A stretch of 64,000 nt of DNA. Origin: Tubulanus polymorphus (lineage: Eukaryota > Nemertea > Palaeonemertea > Tubulaniformes > Tubulanidae). The DNA lies in NCBI RefSeq assembly GCF_964204645.1, contig NC_134027.1, forward strand, positions 12,448,485 to 12,512,484. Reading direction: 5' to 3'. A program made the position numbers and the translations under genes. Below the pieces are notes generated by a model, which saw nothing but the letters and a program-made list of their open reading frames with translations, made no database searches and was not told where the DNA came from. Shown here in pieces: positions 26,196-38,021 of this stretch (its first letter is position 1; each line of letters starts with the position of its first letter).

Positions 26196-27815
26196 GTTTA
26201 AGATGACATGGCGTCATCACATGAAATGCTATAAATATTGAATGAGTGCTTCTACAGCAAATGGTGGAGATCAAAATGATGTCGAATTTACGTTGAATCC
26301 CTCTATGTATTAAAACCGGCTAATATCTTATCATGGTAGTATGCCTGACTTGCAACTAACCCCTATTATGTGAATCCTCGTCGAGTGCCTTACGCTTCGT
26401 GAATGAAGAAATATCGAATGGCTTACACTGGGGGCTCAGGTTTTTCATTGACGCCTGCATTAAATCCAAGCGAGCTATTGCGTTCACTTTTAGTCTTTCC
26501 TGACAATGGGGTTTGTATATGGTCACCAGGGGGCATTGATCTATCTTTTAGTCTATCGATCAACTACCAAAATGTCAAGTTTTTGTGATGATAGTTTCAT
26601 AAATCCTGGGAACCTGGAAAAAACTTATCGACAATCAGAATTTCAGCCATTAGAAAAAAGCAATTGCTCCTAATTCAATTTATTACACGATGTGCAGCAA
26701 CAGAATTGTTCTTCAAGGAGAGTATGGGAGGTTTTTGGTTTGAAATTGAATTTTAGGACTCATCCTGGACATCCCGTATATATATATTAAGTTGTATTCA
26801 TAAGTAAGGCCTTAAGCATTCTGTGCATGATTGATGTCTTGCATAATTGAATGCCGCAGTGTAGAATACATATTGCCATCATTTGAAATTCTCTATGTAG
26901 ACCTGGGTCCAGTTTCATGAAAAGTTTGAGCTTAATTTCGTACCATTGTCCTCATTTAAAACATGTTGCCAATAACGATCAAACCAAAAATTTGAGTTTA
27001 ACTTTTTCGTTAAACTTACTGACATTTCGAGAAAGCCATTGTTGGGCAGAAGTATTGCAATTTGGGTTATATGTTAGGGCATCATTAAAGCGGTAGTAGT
27101 GCTGGAAAAATAAAATGGCGGCTTTTTAGCTGCGGCTATGAGGTAGCTGCAGATATTACTATACTTACTACATTGGAAATCGTGCAAAACGCGTGACTGA
27201 AATCTCAAAATTTTGTTAACGCATTCCACCAGTTTTAAGTACATGCATGGATCGCAGATGCTAAAATGCTCAGGAATAAAAACAATTGTGGTTTGAATTG
27301 AAATCAAGATTTTTCATTTCATGAAAATTGCAAATTATCAAAAATTACAAACATCTTATCGGCCGTTGAAGGACGCGCAGAATGTCCTTACTAGACCAAA
27401 AATCTGGTTGAAAAAGCTGCCATTATGTGCTTTGGAGTGCTCCGTAACACCTTCAGACTCCATATAGGGAATGGGATTAAACCATTATTCAGTAAGGGGT
27501 TATTTCAGAGGTTATTTAATATGTCATGTAAGAAAAATGTACGAAATAATTAATTGTGCTATTCATCCGCAGGGTAAACGATTTAATTTGCTGACCATTA
27601 TTCTTTTCCTTTCCAAAAAACACTAAACAGTCATATCAGTGATCACCCCTGGGCAAACACAGTTATATCGATAACAACACACAACCTGGTAACTTAAACA
27701 GCGTCGGGAGCCTCTGTGGGGATGATATTCATAGCCGCAGTGTCAAAGCCTTTGGACTTCTCATTGAACTACATAATCTTAATGCATGTGTGTCGACGTA
27801 GCTAATAACTTTTGA

Positions 27816-28067
<252 letters not shown>

Positions 28068-29948
28068 TGATATATGATATAATAATTTCTATTATATTTG
28101 TATATCTTATAGTTGTGTGTTTTTGTTTTCATTGATAATCAACTATTTTAAGTGTGTTTGCGCGTGCGCGTGTTAGGTGGCATGCAAAACTTTTCCGATG
28201 TTTCGAAGCTGCGAGTATCAAAATATTTCACCGCATATAAGTAGCGGTGAGACATATTTAAGTGGACGAGAAACTGTTTCAACGAAAGTATTCTAAGAAT
28301 TTGTGTACTTTAGATACTATATTTTCATCGTGGTAGCAAATAATGGCCTACATTTTAAGATACACCTAAAGTGTAAAAACGATCATAATCAAATATATTA
28401 GCTTGATTCTATTTCTTGAATTAATGAGTGATCTGTCTCGATTCCTCAGTGGTAAACCCGTACTATGGGACACCATTAACGATGTTTGTTTTGCCAGTTC
28501 CGTAGGTTCCCGAACTACCGTTGTTGATATTTCATGAAGCTATATCGCGTTGCGTCGTACTGGTCATCATTATTCCTCATCGCTATCTCTCTAGTTTATG
28601 ATCCATTAATGGTTATGTTACCAGGCAACCGACTTCAGCAGACGTAATGTATGAATTTCCCTGAAGTATTGCTGTTGAAATATGATAATAACGTGGCCCT
28701 AACACGCGTGGCTTAAAGAGCAAAGAGAAAGGATGCACAATTTTAATTAGCAAACATATTGTTCGAAGCCCGATAATTATAAAATCGATGAACTCGCGTC
28801 ACTTCGAGACTCATGCGTCGATTTCTGATTTTGACTCGACTATCGGATTAAAATGCACAATGGGGAAAACTGCGAACCACCATGTTAAGATAAAATTAAC
28901 TTTGCATGACAGCATGAGCTGAATGTCAAAGGATGTCTGGAATTCGGTAATGTCTAGTTCGCAGTAATCTCTCCATGCTCTGGTACTACATATTTGAAAG
29001 ACATAGTGCCATAACGGCAACAATGGCATAGTTCCCAAATATCCCTGTAAGGACAAGGTTAGGACACTGGATGGTAGTCTTTAGAACTACTGTTTGGGAG
29101 AACGCTTCTTGCTAATTGAGATTTTCGCAGCGGACTGCCGTAGTGAACGCATAGGCTGGAAGTCATTGCAAAATTACAGCCACACGAAGTATTCCGCGCA
29201 TAATAACAGTTTTTTCATATCACATTGGTAATGCAAGGCTCATTTTCTCCGAATTGTCGATAACATTTCATTGAATAGTGATAATTAGTTCTGATTATTG
29301 ATTCTCTTTCTGTAATATGTGTTAATTAGATTCTAACATAAGAGACTGTATTCATACACATTGCGTGTATGTAGTATGTATTGCAAATATGAATAAGCAT
29401 GCCCTATCTAAAATTCTGATCGCATATTTTTTATTAAAAATTACGTCTGACGTGATCGAATTCTAGTTTCCATATCTGAATTTGCGTTTTGGGCGGCATC
29501 GATCCTCATCGATTCATCGAAAAAGACCTCCGCATGGGGAATATTATTTTGGTCAGGAAACGGGCACGGAGTTTCCATACTGTAAACTGTGTCAGCTAAT
29601 TGAATTCAGTGTTAGGGGGCTGTGTATTAGGGTCCCAGCGGATCTTTTCATACGATTATCACACCAGAGTTTCAGGAAATAATCAAGCATAAACAATCAG
29701 CTATAACAGTATTGATCTGCACTGTTAATCGGTTTTAGATATCAGTTAAGTTGATAACGACAGCTGTCTGTACTTATTGCGCGTTGTCTCTAGTGTCAAA
29801 GGGTAACAGATTTTTGTTGTTCTCTTATGCATGCCCAATTCGGCAGTTTGCTTAATTTGTGCCATATTGAATCAATGACATCGAGCTTGGAAACTCGAGT
29901 TTTCGTCACCTTAAACTGGGGTTTAGAGCGTTTGATCCTAGACCTAAC

Positions 29949-30260
29949 AGCTGCAATCACACGGATGCCAAATTGGCACAGATCAGGCCCAAGTCAAATT
30001 TGGCCCAATTTTGGCCCATGTCTAATTAGAGAGTATGCTTACACGTAGACCACTCACTCGATACTAAACAATGCTTAAACGAAGTGAAGTGAGTCACTTC
30101 TGGAACTAGTTGCAATTCATATGCAATAATTTGATCCGTGCTAGAATTTGGCTTGGGCTTGGTCTGAAATTTCCAAATTTCACCTGGGCCAAACAGACAT
30201 GGCCCCATTTAGGCACCCATGTGAACAGTTCCGGGCCAAAACGCTTGTGTGATCGTGGCT
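29949..30260. mobile_element. MITE of the AGC-TCACAC end family, copy 2
   Basis: About 312 bp. The ends are AGCTGCAATCACACGGATGC (left) and AGCCACGATCACACAAGCG (right, inverted), with AAC directly outside both ends as a 3-bp candidate duplication. It is homologous in the same orientation to 23399-23702. It contains repeated tggccca/tgggcca words. Confidence 0.78.
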
Positions 30261-31270
30261 AACATCTTGGCTATTGGACCAATAAAACAATCGAGGGGAC
30301 GTATTAATCCTTCAACTAGTCCACTATTCACGGAGTGTTTTAATTTGCTAGCATGATGAAATTCTGCTTCATCAGAATGAACTCTACTGGGACACAAACA
30401 TGAAAGAGGAGAAAGCGAGTTATGCTTGCCTAGCATTACCATGACAACGGTTGCAGTTTTGAAACCTGATTAAAACTGCCTGGCCTTTGCGCAAATCATG
30501 AATTTTTAAATATCGCGACATTATCAATGCGAAAGCTAATTCCTCATGTCCAGAGCATTTTCATCAAATTGACTTTCACATCTCGCCTGCAAAGAATCAA
30601 AGAGTAGTAGATGACATAATTGAATTCATTGTAGGTGAATTTATCGACTATGCAGATGATTTTCTTCAGTTGAAGATTTCACAGGTTTACCTGGACCTGG
30701 CATCTGGCTTTCAGGCGCAAATGATTTATCAATTTGACCATGATTAATATGTAATTAGCAGTCAGTTTTCTCTGCAATTCGTTTAATGATGAGGCAATCA
30801 GGAAATAACCATTATCTGGAAAATATTAATAATTGTGTTATATTTGGCGTAAAATTGCCATGAGATGTTCTGCTTCGATGGTTGGGCTGATTGATGTCCG
30901 GGGCCTTCAATGATTCGGAATGTTATTTATATCTTCATATGATACATTGATGTCGGGTATCATTTTCTTGACATGTTTGACATTTTCAGATGTGCAGGCA
31001 CTCAAGGAATCTCAAATAGTCCAAGCGAATTCAGACAGATGTGACCTTTAGATTTTCAATACTAGTTTGAATTTCTAAACTATTACTGGCAGATAGTTTC
31101 ATACTGTGTTGACTAGTTTATCAACCTGTGTCCGAGCAATACTAATGAATTACATGAATATATGATTTCTAGCATCGACCACGAAAAATGTCATCATTTC
31201 AAAAGGAGGTGCTTTTCTAAATTTTTCAATTTTGCCTCCGCTGTGGGTAGATTTTACTAGTTCATTTCAT

Positions 31271-31528
31271 AGGTCTATCACACTACCACTAGTTTGACCG
31301 TGTTAAATGGGTGCGTACGTGGAACAGGCCAAATTCCAAATGGTCCAAATCTGAGTGGGCAATATGAAATTATATTAAATTCGAAAACTATATTAATCAG
31401 CTTGATGACTTTCTAACATGGAATGGGCCAATTTGGAACGGACTTTATGCTAGTGAGAACGCTTGCTCCGTTTTAAATTGGAATGGGCCAAATTTAGACC
31501 ATTTTGAAAAGGAAGTGTGAACGCGGCT
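31271..31528. mobile_element. Related MITE of the AGC-TCACAC end family, with composite interior
   Basis: The right end, inverted, reads AGCCGCGTTCACACTTCC. The left end AGGTCTATCACACTACC is a weaker match. The interior has several aaat.gg(a/t)cc words and, at about 31359-31420, a ~60-bp segment also found at 18652-18715. The element may be composite. Boundaries are approximate. Confidence 0.5.
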
Positions 31529-31584
31529 GTGTATCAAATTTTATTTTAAAGACCAGAAAATACAAAATTTCCATGTAAGAACAA

Positions 31585-31709
31585 GCGAGAGAAATCCCAC
31601 AATAAATTCAGCCAAAGATAAAAAGTTCTTGAATAGAAGTGTACATATATATTTCGAGAAACGCTTCAGCTAAATACTATTAGCCATCAAGCGTACGGTG
31701 TACAGAATA
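31585..31709 (+). repeat. Dispersed repeat, ~125 bp, copy 1
   Basis: Matches 54019-54133 in the same orientation: gagaaatccca.aataaat, cttgaatagaag.gtacata, then ctattagccatcaa.aggcgtac-type sequence. Both copies end near gtacag. Origin unknown; no terminal repeats. Confidence 0.75.
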
Positions 31710-33765
31710 AATTTACAGGACATTCATACAAGAATGAAGACTGAGTAAGTGATTAAGTTAAAAGTTAAAATGCGAATACAATATTTTTTTAAACAATGAC
31801 ATTGTTGATTTTCATTCTAATCCAATGATTAATATACACATATCCCATAAACAAATTGGTTGTAAATTTGAAACGTTATCAACAATATTTCCGCAAGTCA
31901 GTTCGGGTGCTGCGTAGAGCGGCGAGGGAATTTTCATGTCGCTCGACAATTATTTCAATTCAATTCACCGTTAGTCTCCTGGGTAAGAAGTTTTCGACGT
32001 CACGTTAAATGCTTTCGAGAGAACATAGTAAAAGCTGTGTACAGTGACGTCAGTACGGTAATAATAGTCATTGACGAGAAACGTAGCAGACATTTTCCAG
32101 TGAATAGAAATGTCGCCATGTCTCATCTGTTATGGGATGTTGGATTAATGGATTAATGAGAGCAGCGGACCCGGGCCAAATTGTCTCGTGTGATCGCTGC
32201 TTATAAGTTTGATGAAAATATTTTGACACATGTGTTTGTGTTTTCTCCGCAAATTATTAAATTGTAAACAATGTAGGTGCCTATTATAGCTGTTTAGTCA
32301 TAGAATCTCCAAAATTCGATTCATTATAACATCATTATACCCCATTGCTAGGTTCTTTAACTCCAGCAGAACATCTGAAATATATTACTAAAATTAGAAT
32401 TGCCTCATTAAAAAAGAACACTTCTTCAAGATACACGAGGAGTTTTATGAATTTCCTTAATGGTGTTTCGCTTGGTGGTGCATGATAAATTTAAGACAAT
32501 TTCAGATCATGTACATTTGATGATACTTCTCATTTGGTATAAAAATGTCATTCAACGATATATTTGATTGATAGCGTTAGAGCGATGTATACCAGTGTGC
32601 TGTGTTATATATCTCACTCTCACTGAATGAAACGTCAATTCAATATTGCCTGCATTTTCAGGAGCGCATTTGATAATTTTTTTTGGATTAATTCCTAATT
32701 ATATTATTTGATAACAGCCTGATCAGAATTTGGCGATGTATATAAAAAGACCGGAAGGAATTGGCAGGTTTTCTTTGGTAAGATAGGTCTGATGTTTACA
32801 AAATGACCAGCACGTCACATATGTTAGTCGCATATGTTCATCTGGCCATTCATATATTTTACAAGTGATTATTCTGAATGACATACCCACAAGTCACATT
32901 ATGAACCATGTCTGCGTTATGCACTACATGGATGGATTATGGGTCTGCAATATAGCCGCGTTAGTCTACATTGGTTCTTGAATTCAGTACCATTAGTTTT
33001 CACTGTTGCCATGAGTATTTTACCCAGAATTGAATTTATACCTCAATCATAGATATAACCTCTTAAGTATTACCACATCGTGTTTAAACCCCAGAATCCC
33101 AGCGCTTTTTTAGTGAATTTTGACCTGTTCGAAATCAAAATGTAAAATTATTGTAGTTTTCAAGTTTCTAGCAGTTTGCGCCTTCCGTCGAAAGCTTACC
33201 CCTTCCCTCTCATCGTTGGGAAAATGTGATTGAAAATTGTCTATTGTTCGTATGTATCTAAGCGCTGGTATATCTGTAAGATGAGATATAACTTAATTCT
33301 CCTGTGATAATCACGGTGAGTGTTGTCATCTATATATTTCCTACTGAAAATTTCATGAGTGGCGCCATAAAAACCCAAATGATGAAGCGAGGTAACCGGG
33401 CAATGCTCCCGTATACCACCGAAATTGATAAACGAATGCCCATCAATACCAGCTAAGTTAAACAATAGCACGGTTTATTAAGAAAATCTTAGAATTTCGA
33501 TGACTGTTCGATCTGTTCGCAGCGATCTATGGTAAAATCTACGATATTCTGGAAACAATTAAAACAGATACAGCACATGCAAGAGACAAATTGTAAGAAA
33601 GGTTATAATCTGTTATACATTAATTTTAAAATCGCAACTGTGAATCTTGGCGATAGGAATTCAATTGAAATCAACTGGTCACTCAATCATCATCAAGCTG
33701 ACAAATGTAATTTTCAATTTTAATATCAGTCTTATATTGCGTTAGAGGTCACAACATTTTAGCCA

Positions 33766-33828
33766 TCTTTTGTTTCAGTTCGTAGGCCTTAGATTTTCTT
33801 TTGTTTCAGTTCGTAGGCCTTAGATTTT
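33766..33828. repeat. Perfect 31-bp tandem duplication
   Basis: Two head-to-tail copies of a 31-base unit starting TCTTTTGTTTCAG, at 33766-33796 and 33797-33827, identical as read. Each unit has a pyrimidine-rich run ending in TTTCAG, so each contains a splice-acceptor-like sequence. No matching downstream exon is evident. The identity implies a recent duplication. Confidence 0.95.
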
Positions 33829-36244
33829 CATTATTTTCCCCCAGCCCAGGCTTATGCAATCCAATGCCGGCGGCGTATGTGTACATTACTTTATATGCAT
33901 ATAAATGGTTTATTCGCAACGCTAAGCTAGAAATGCCTACATCTTAGTGCGCTGGCTCCGAAAAGGTGAAGGCATCCAGTGGGGTTTGAAACTGCAAGTT
34001 TGTTGCATTACCCATTTTCAATGGTGTTTACTGCGAGACTGCTAGAATGGTTAACAGTGTTATAACATTGCTAGAAATGTGGTGGAAACGATAATACTGT
34101 ACGAATGAAATCCCTTAATATAACGTCACTTAATTCTCGATGCAAATCAACCTTGAATGTGTGACAGGCTTTTTATCACTTATTCTCAACATAAGCCTCC
34201 GATCTGCCTTGATTATCTTGAGAATTTTAATCGCGGTTTTGTGAGTAAATGGGGACAAGAAAATGCGATATCACTTTCCTCACATGTTAGAGCTTTGTTG
34301 GCCAATCATTAGATATTTGAATTATTCTACTTAATTATTTTCAGGGCGACGCAATATGAATTTCTTTATTTATCATATTATTTTGGTTTATCGAAAACAA
34401 TAGTTGTATCGCTTTCCACGCTGAAACTGCTTGTATATAACCGTTACCGCGATATCACAAACATGATTTAATGTAAACAATATTCTTGCTCTATATTAGT
34501 GACATCTCAACTTTGCGTGGTATTCTTATATCAGCGCAAGTGTACGTGTAGGTTGTATATGTGTTACTGCATTAATACAGCCTTGGTGTAATTCCAGAAT
34601 ATTTCCTAGTTTATTCTAGCGGTACTTCGCTCATTAGCCTTACCCCAGTTTTTCTTCCTACCCAATGGAATCTTGATGCCTGGTAAATCGGTAGCTAAAT
34701 CTGCTCTCCAGTTTATGTATTTTTATTCATAATCCATCTATTTTTAGTTGATAATTGTCGCCTCTTTATCACGTCTACATATGTTTCGGAAATGTAGAGA
34801 TATCTAGAAATATATTGCAACTAGAGAAAATAATGGTTGCGCTCTGAATCTTCAAAATGCCGAAGAAATATTAGTATGAAAATAGTAATGCTTTCAAGTT
34901 TTGAGTGTATAATGCAGGATGAGCACTCTCAGACATAAGCTCTAGCTCTCGCAATTTCTGAGTTAGAATATCCTGCTGAATGAAATCATTTAGGTCTCAA
35001 TTAGCTGGACTGATTTTTTATGGGTTCATCCAGTGCAGCACATGTAGTAACTAGTCTGCCAACTGGCTTCATCTCGAAATAATTCTTTAAAAAAGTGATA
35101 CTTGACTGGCAGTTGAATAGTAGAATGATTTACTGATCATAGCTTACCATGTCTTGGGATGGGGGGTCAATTTTCACTAATGGACTTTCTGTAAGGTGCA
35201 TTTTTTAGTCAAGGGTGCTAGGAGTGTTACCCCAGAATACTTTTCAAAATTTCACAACTGGCACACTGGGGTAAAAACGAAGGAAAATTTTGCTTCTTTT
35301 TACTGCAATTTGGCCTCAAATCAAGTAAGTTTGAAAATATGTACTTTTTGAACGAGAACTAATGAAAAAGTGTCGCCAATGAATGAATCTTTTAATATCA
35401 ATGCTCAAATTTTCTTAAGGCTAGCATTAGGACCTTCTTTGATGAGCAGGGGGGTTAGAACCCTCTGAATTAGACCTGATTTATATTGAAAAATTGCCGG
35501 TTTGGTCTATCATGTTCTGTCGAAGTTCTTAATTCTGGGGGCTGGTTAAACAGAACCAAACTATATTTGGCTGATCCCTTATATTTGCCATCTCAATGGT
35601 GAAAATTCAGTGTCTGGAAGCAGCCTGAGTTATACTTTTAATCACTGATATTGATTTATCATATTCTAGAAATACCTGTGTAGACCACTTAGTTTTTATG
35701 CCTGCAATGGCTTTTTATTATTGATTGCCATTTAGTTTTATTGAGTTAAGAATTATAAATATCACATTCTAGAGGTGTACCCACCCTTTGGTCTAATAGT
35801 GCATTGAAGTTACCATCACAATATTGAGAAAATGAAGCAGAATGAAAGTCTATGAAATCAATTCTAAGACGTTGAGATTTGAAAGGAAAATAATTTCTTA
35901 TTAGTGTTACATAAGGTCAAGCCTCGCAAGAAAGGTTAGCCATTAGTACAATAGGGAGTAAATGATAATTGGAGGGAGGAAAACTATAAAGAATTATTCT
36001 TACTGTAATGTCTTGACCGATATGTTTGTTTATTTGAATACGTTTGCCTTTTTGATTTATTGGCAATGGAATTTAGTTGGATCATTTAAGAATTGTGTGG
36101 TATATGCCCATGCCCATGGAGATCATGTGGCGTCTCGGGATGTATCCGTAGACCTGGAGACAAACAGAATATGTTTTTTAACTACATGGGATTCAAACTT
36201 CTAATATTAGGTGCAATACTGTGCACCTACTAAATGGACCTTAT

Positions 36245-37641
36245 GCAAAAACCGTAATGTTTCCAATGTCTCCGTTTTTAACGCATGCGCATTAGTGAGG
36301 GTTGGGGAAATTCTCTAAGTCTAGAAATCGGTTGAGTGCGCTGGCGTCACTACATGTCAGAACTTTCAAAACTGGGTCATGTCAGTGTACGCATAATGAA
36401 TGTGTGTTTTGATGACTCCAATGTTTCCATTTCTATTAGATTAGAATCCCACAATAAATAATTATCTTATTTCAATTCGATTTGAACATTGATGACCCGA
36501 GTGTCACTCGTTTATTTTTGCGGCGCTACCAGATCCGAGCCCCGAAAAATACTGAACTAATTTCAATTCAATTTGAACTTAGATGACTCCAGTGACGCTG
36601 ATTTACTTTATACGACGCTATCATGTTCGAATCCCGAAAATGCTGATCTCGAAATGCTAACCATTATGAACTTTGGTGCACTTTCTATGGTGATCCCAAT
36701 GTCACTGTTTATTTATTTGGACAATTCATTTAATTGTATTAAGATATAATACGCAAGCATATTATACAAGATTATTTAGACATCACGATCCCGCTGCTAA
36801 AGTTCACGCTGGTTCATTTCAAGGGAATACCGTACTGACATGACCCAGGAAGAAAGACTCTAAATATTTGGATGGATATATGAAAGCTGTGGGTACTGGA
36901 GTGTGTAATTGGTAGTGTAGTGTGATCTGTGTGCATTTGTGGCCAGCACACAGATCACATTGTTCAATGGGGTTTGGTCCAGGACTCGCGAGATTTTCAA
37001 CAACACGGAAGTAACGTGTAATAAATGATGACTTGAATTGCATGACTACCTACCACCCCTCATTATTGTTGGAAAACTAAATGTTCGGCACTGACTAAAA
37101 ATTAGTAATAACATTTTAGAAATGGCCAGAATTTTAACTTAGGTTCTATCTCATTTTTATTTTACAATTGCGATTGGTATAATTTTTTTTTAAACGGCCG
37201 TTAAGGCTTCATGTTTCGTCTGCAATTCACTGCAAATAGTTATGCAACTACGCACATTTCAGTGTTTTTGGCAGCTGTACACTCAATCGGCACCGTTCGT
37301 GACTAGCTTCACTACGGAATTATCATTAATTAACATCGCCATATCACATCATCAACTTATATCATGCCTTAAAACCCTAACAGCCGAAATAATTGAAATG
37401 TACACACGATTTCTATCATTGAAAATTGAGATAGTGGCCATGTTTGTGTTTGCTGCTTCGCGTAAATCCCGCGCGGTGGCGCAACCGTGCGGAGTGGGGC
37501 CGATACGTCCAGTTTTGAAACATGTAAACACTTTCATGACGCCTGCGCACTGTACTCATTTCTCGACTTAGACTTTTCCAACACTTACTAAGCTTAATGC
37601 GCATGTTAAAAACGGAGACATTGGAAACATAACGGTTTTGC
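36245..37641. mobile_element. Mutator-like non-autonomous DNA transposon with long terminal inverted repeats
   Basis: A 1397-bp element flanked by an identical 9-bp direct repeat GGACCTTAT (36236-36244 and 37642-37650). The ends are inverted repeats beginning GCAAAAACCGTAATGTTTCC (left) and, read inward from the right, GCAAAACCGTTATGTTTCC. Similarity continues through CTCCGTTTTTAAC and ATGCGCATTA and then more loosely for roughly 150 bp. Nine-base target duplications with long inverted repeats are characteristic of Mutator-like elements. The interior has no transposase frame, but it holds degenerate ~100-bp tandem units (36412-36720) and a CTCGCGAG-containing motif (36985-37010) shared with the foldback at 48285. 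Confidence 0.85.
36412..36720. repeat. Degenerate ~100-bp tandem units inside the Mutator-like element
   Basis: Three to four imperfect units begin gatgactccaatg / gatgacccgagtg / gatgactccagtg / gtgatcccaatg at about 36412, 36491, 36583 and 36691. Units one to three contain a tRNA T-arm-like segment (for example gttcgaatccc near 36633) and a ttcaatt.gatttgaac spacer. Internal tandem arrays are common in non-autonomous transposons. Confidence 0.65.
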
Positions 37642-37997
37642 GGACCTTATGACTGCATGTATGGTACTACATTGTAAAATTGTTTTGATAGCGCACTTCC
37701 CGCTTACTGATTGGCTGAAGCTTTGTTTGCCTCTGTTTGACCCCTATAAATATATTCACACCCGATCATAGACTTAGTATTAGTTTATACAATGATTAAC
37801 TACTACATCATTCATTTGGCCACCCGGGGGTGCTGCATACATGAAAAAGAGACAATTTCTGATTCACTTATCAAGCATGAAAATATTTTTTAATCAAGAT
37901 GTGTTGCAGATATGTAGGAAGAGGAATATGATATATCCCTTGGCAAAGTTTCAAGGTCACAAAATTCTACCCCCTGCAACAAACTCATTTGATATGA

Positions 37998-38021
37998 ATG
38001 ATGATGATGATGATGATGATG
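37998..38021. repeat. (ATG)n trinucleotide microsatellite
   Basis: About eight ATG/GAT units in a row. In one forward frame it would read as a short Asp run, but that open frame has no other support and is not annotated. Confidence 0.9.

Noticed and set aside
37242-37604. Overlapping open frames on both strands (up to 109 codons)
   Set aside because: They fall in the right half of the Mutator-like element, including its inverted repeat, and carry no transposase motifs.
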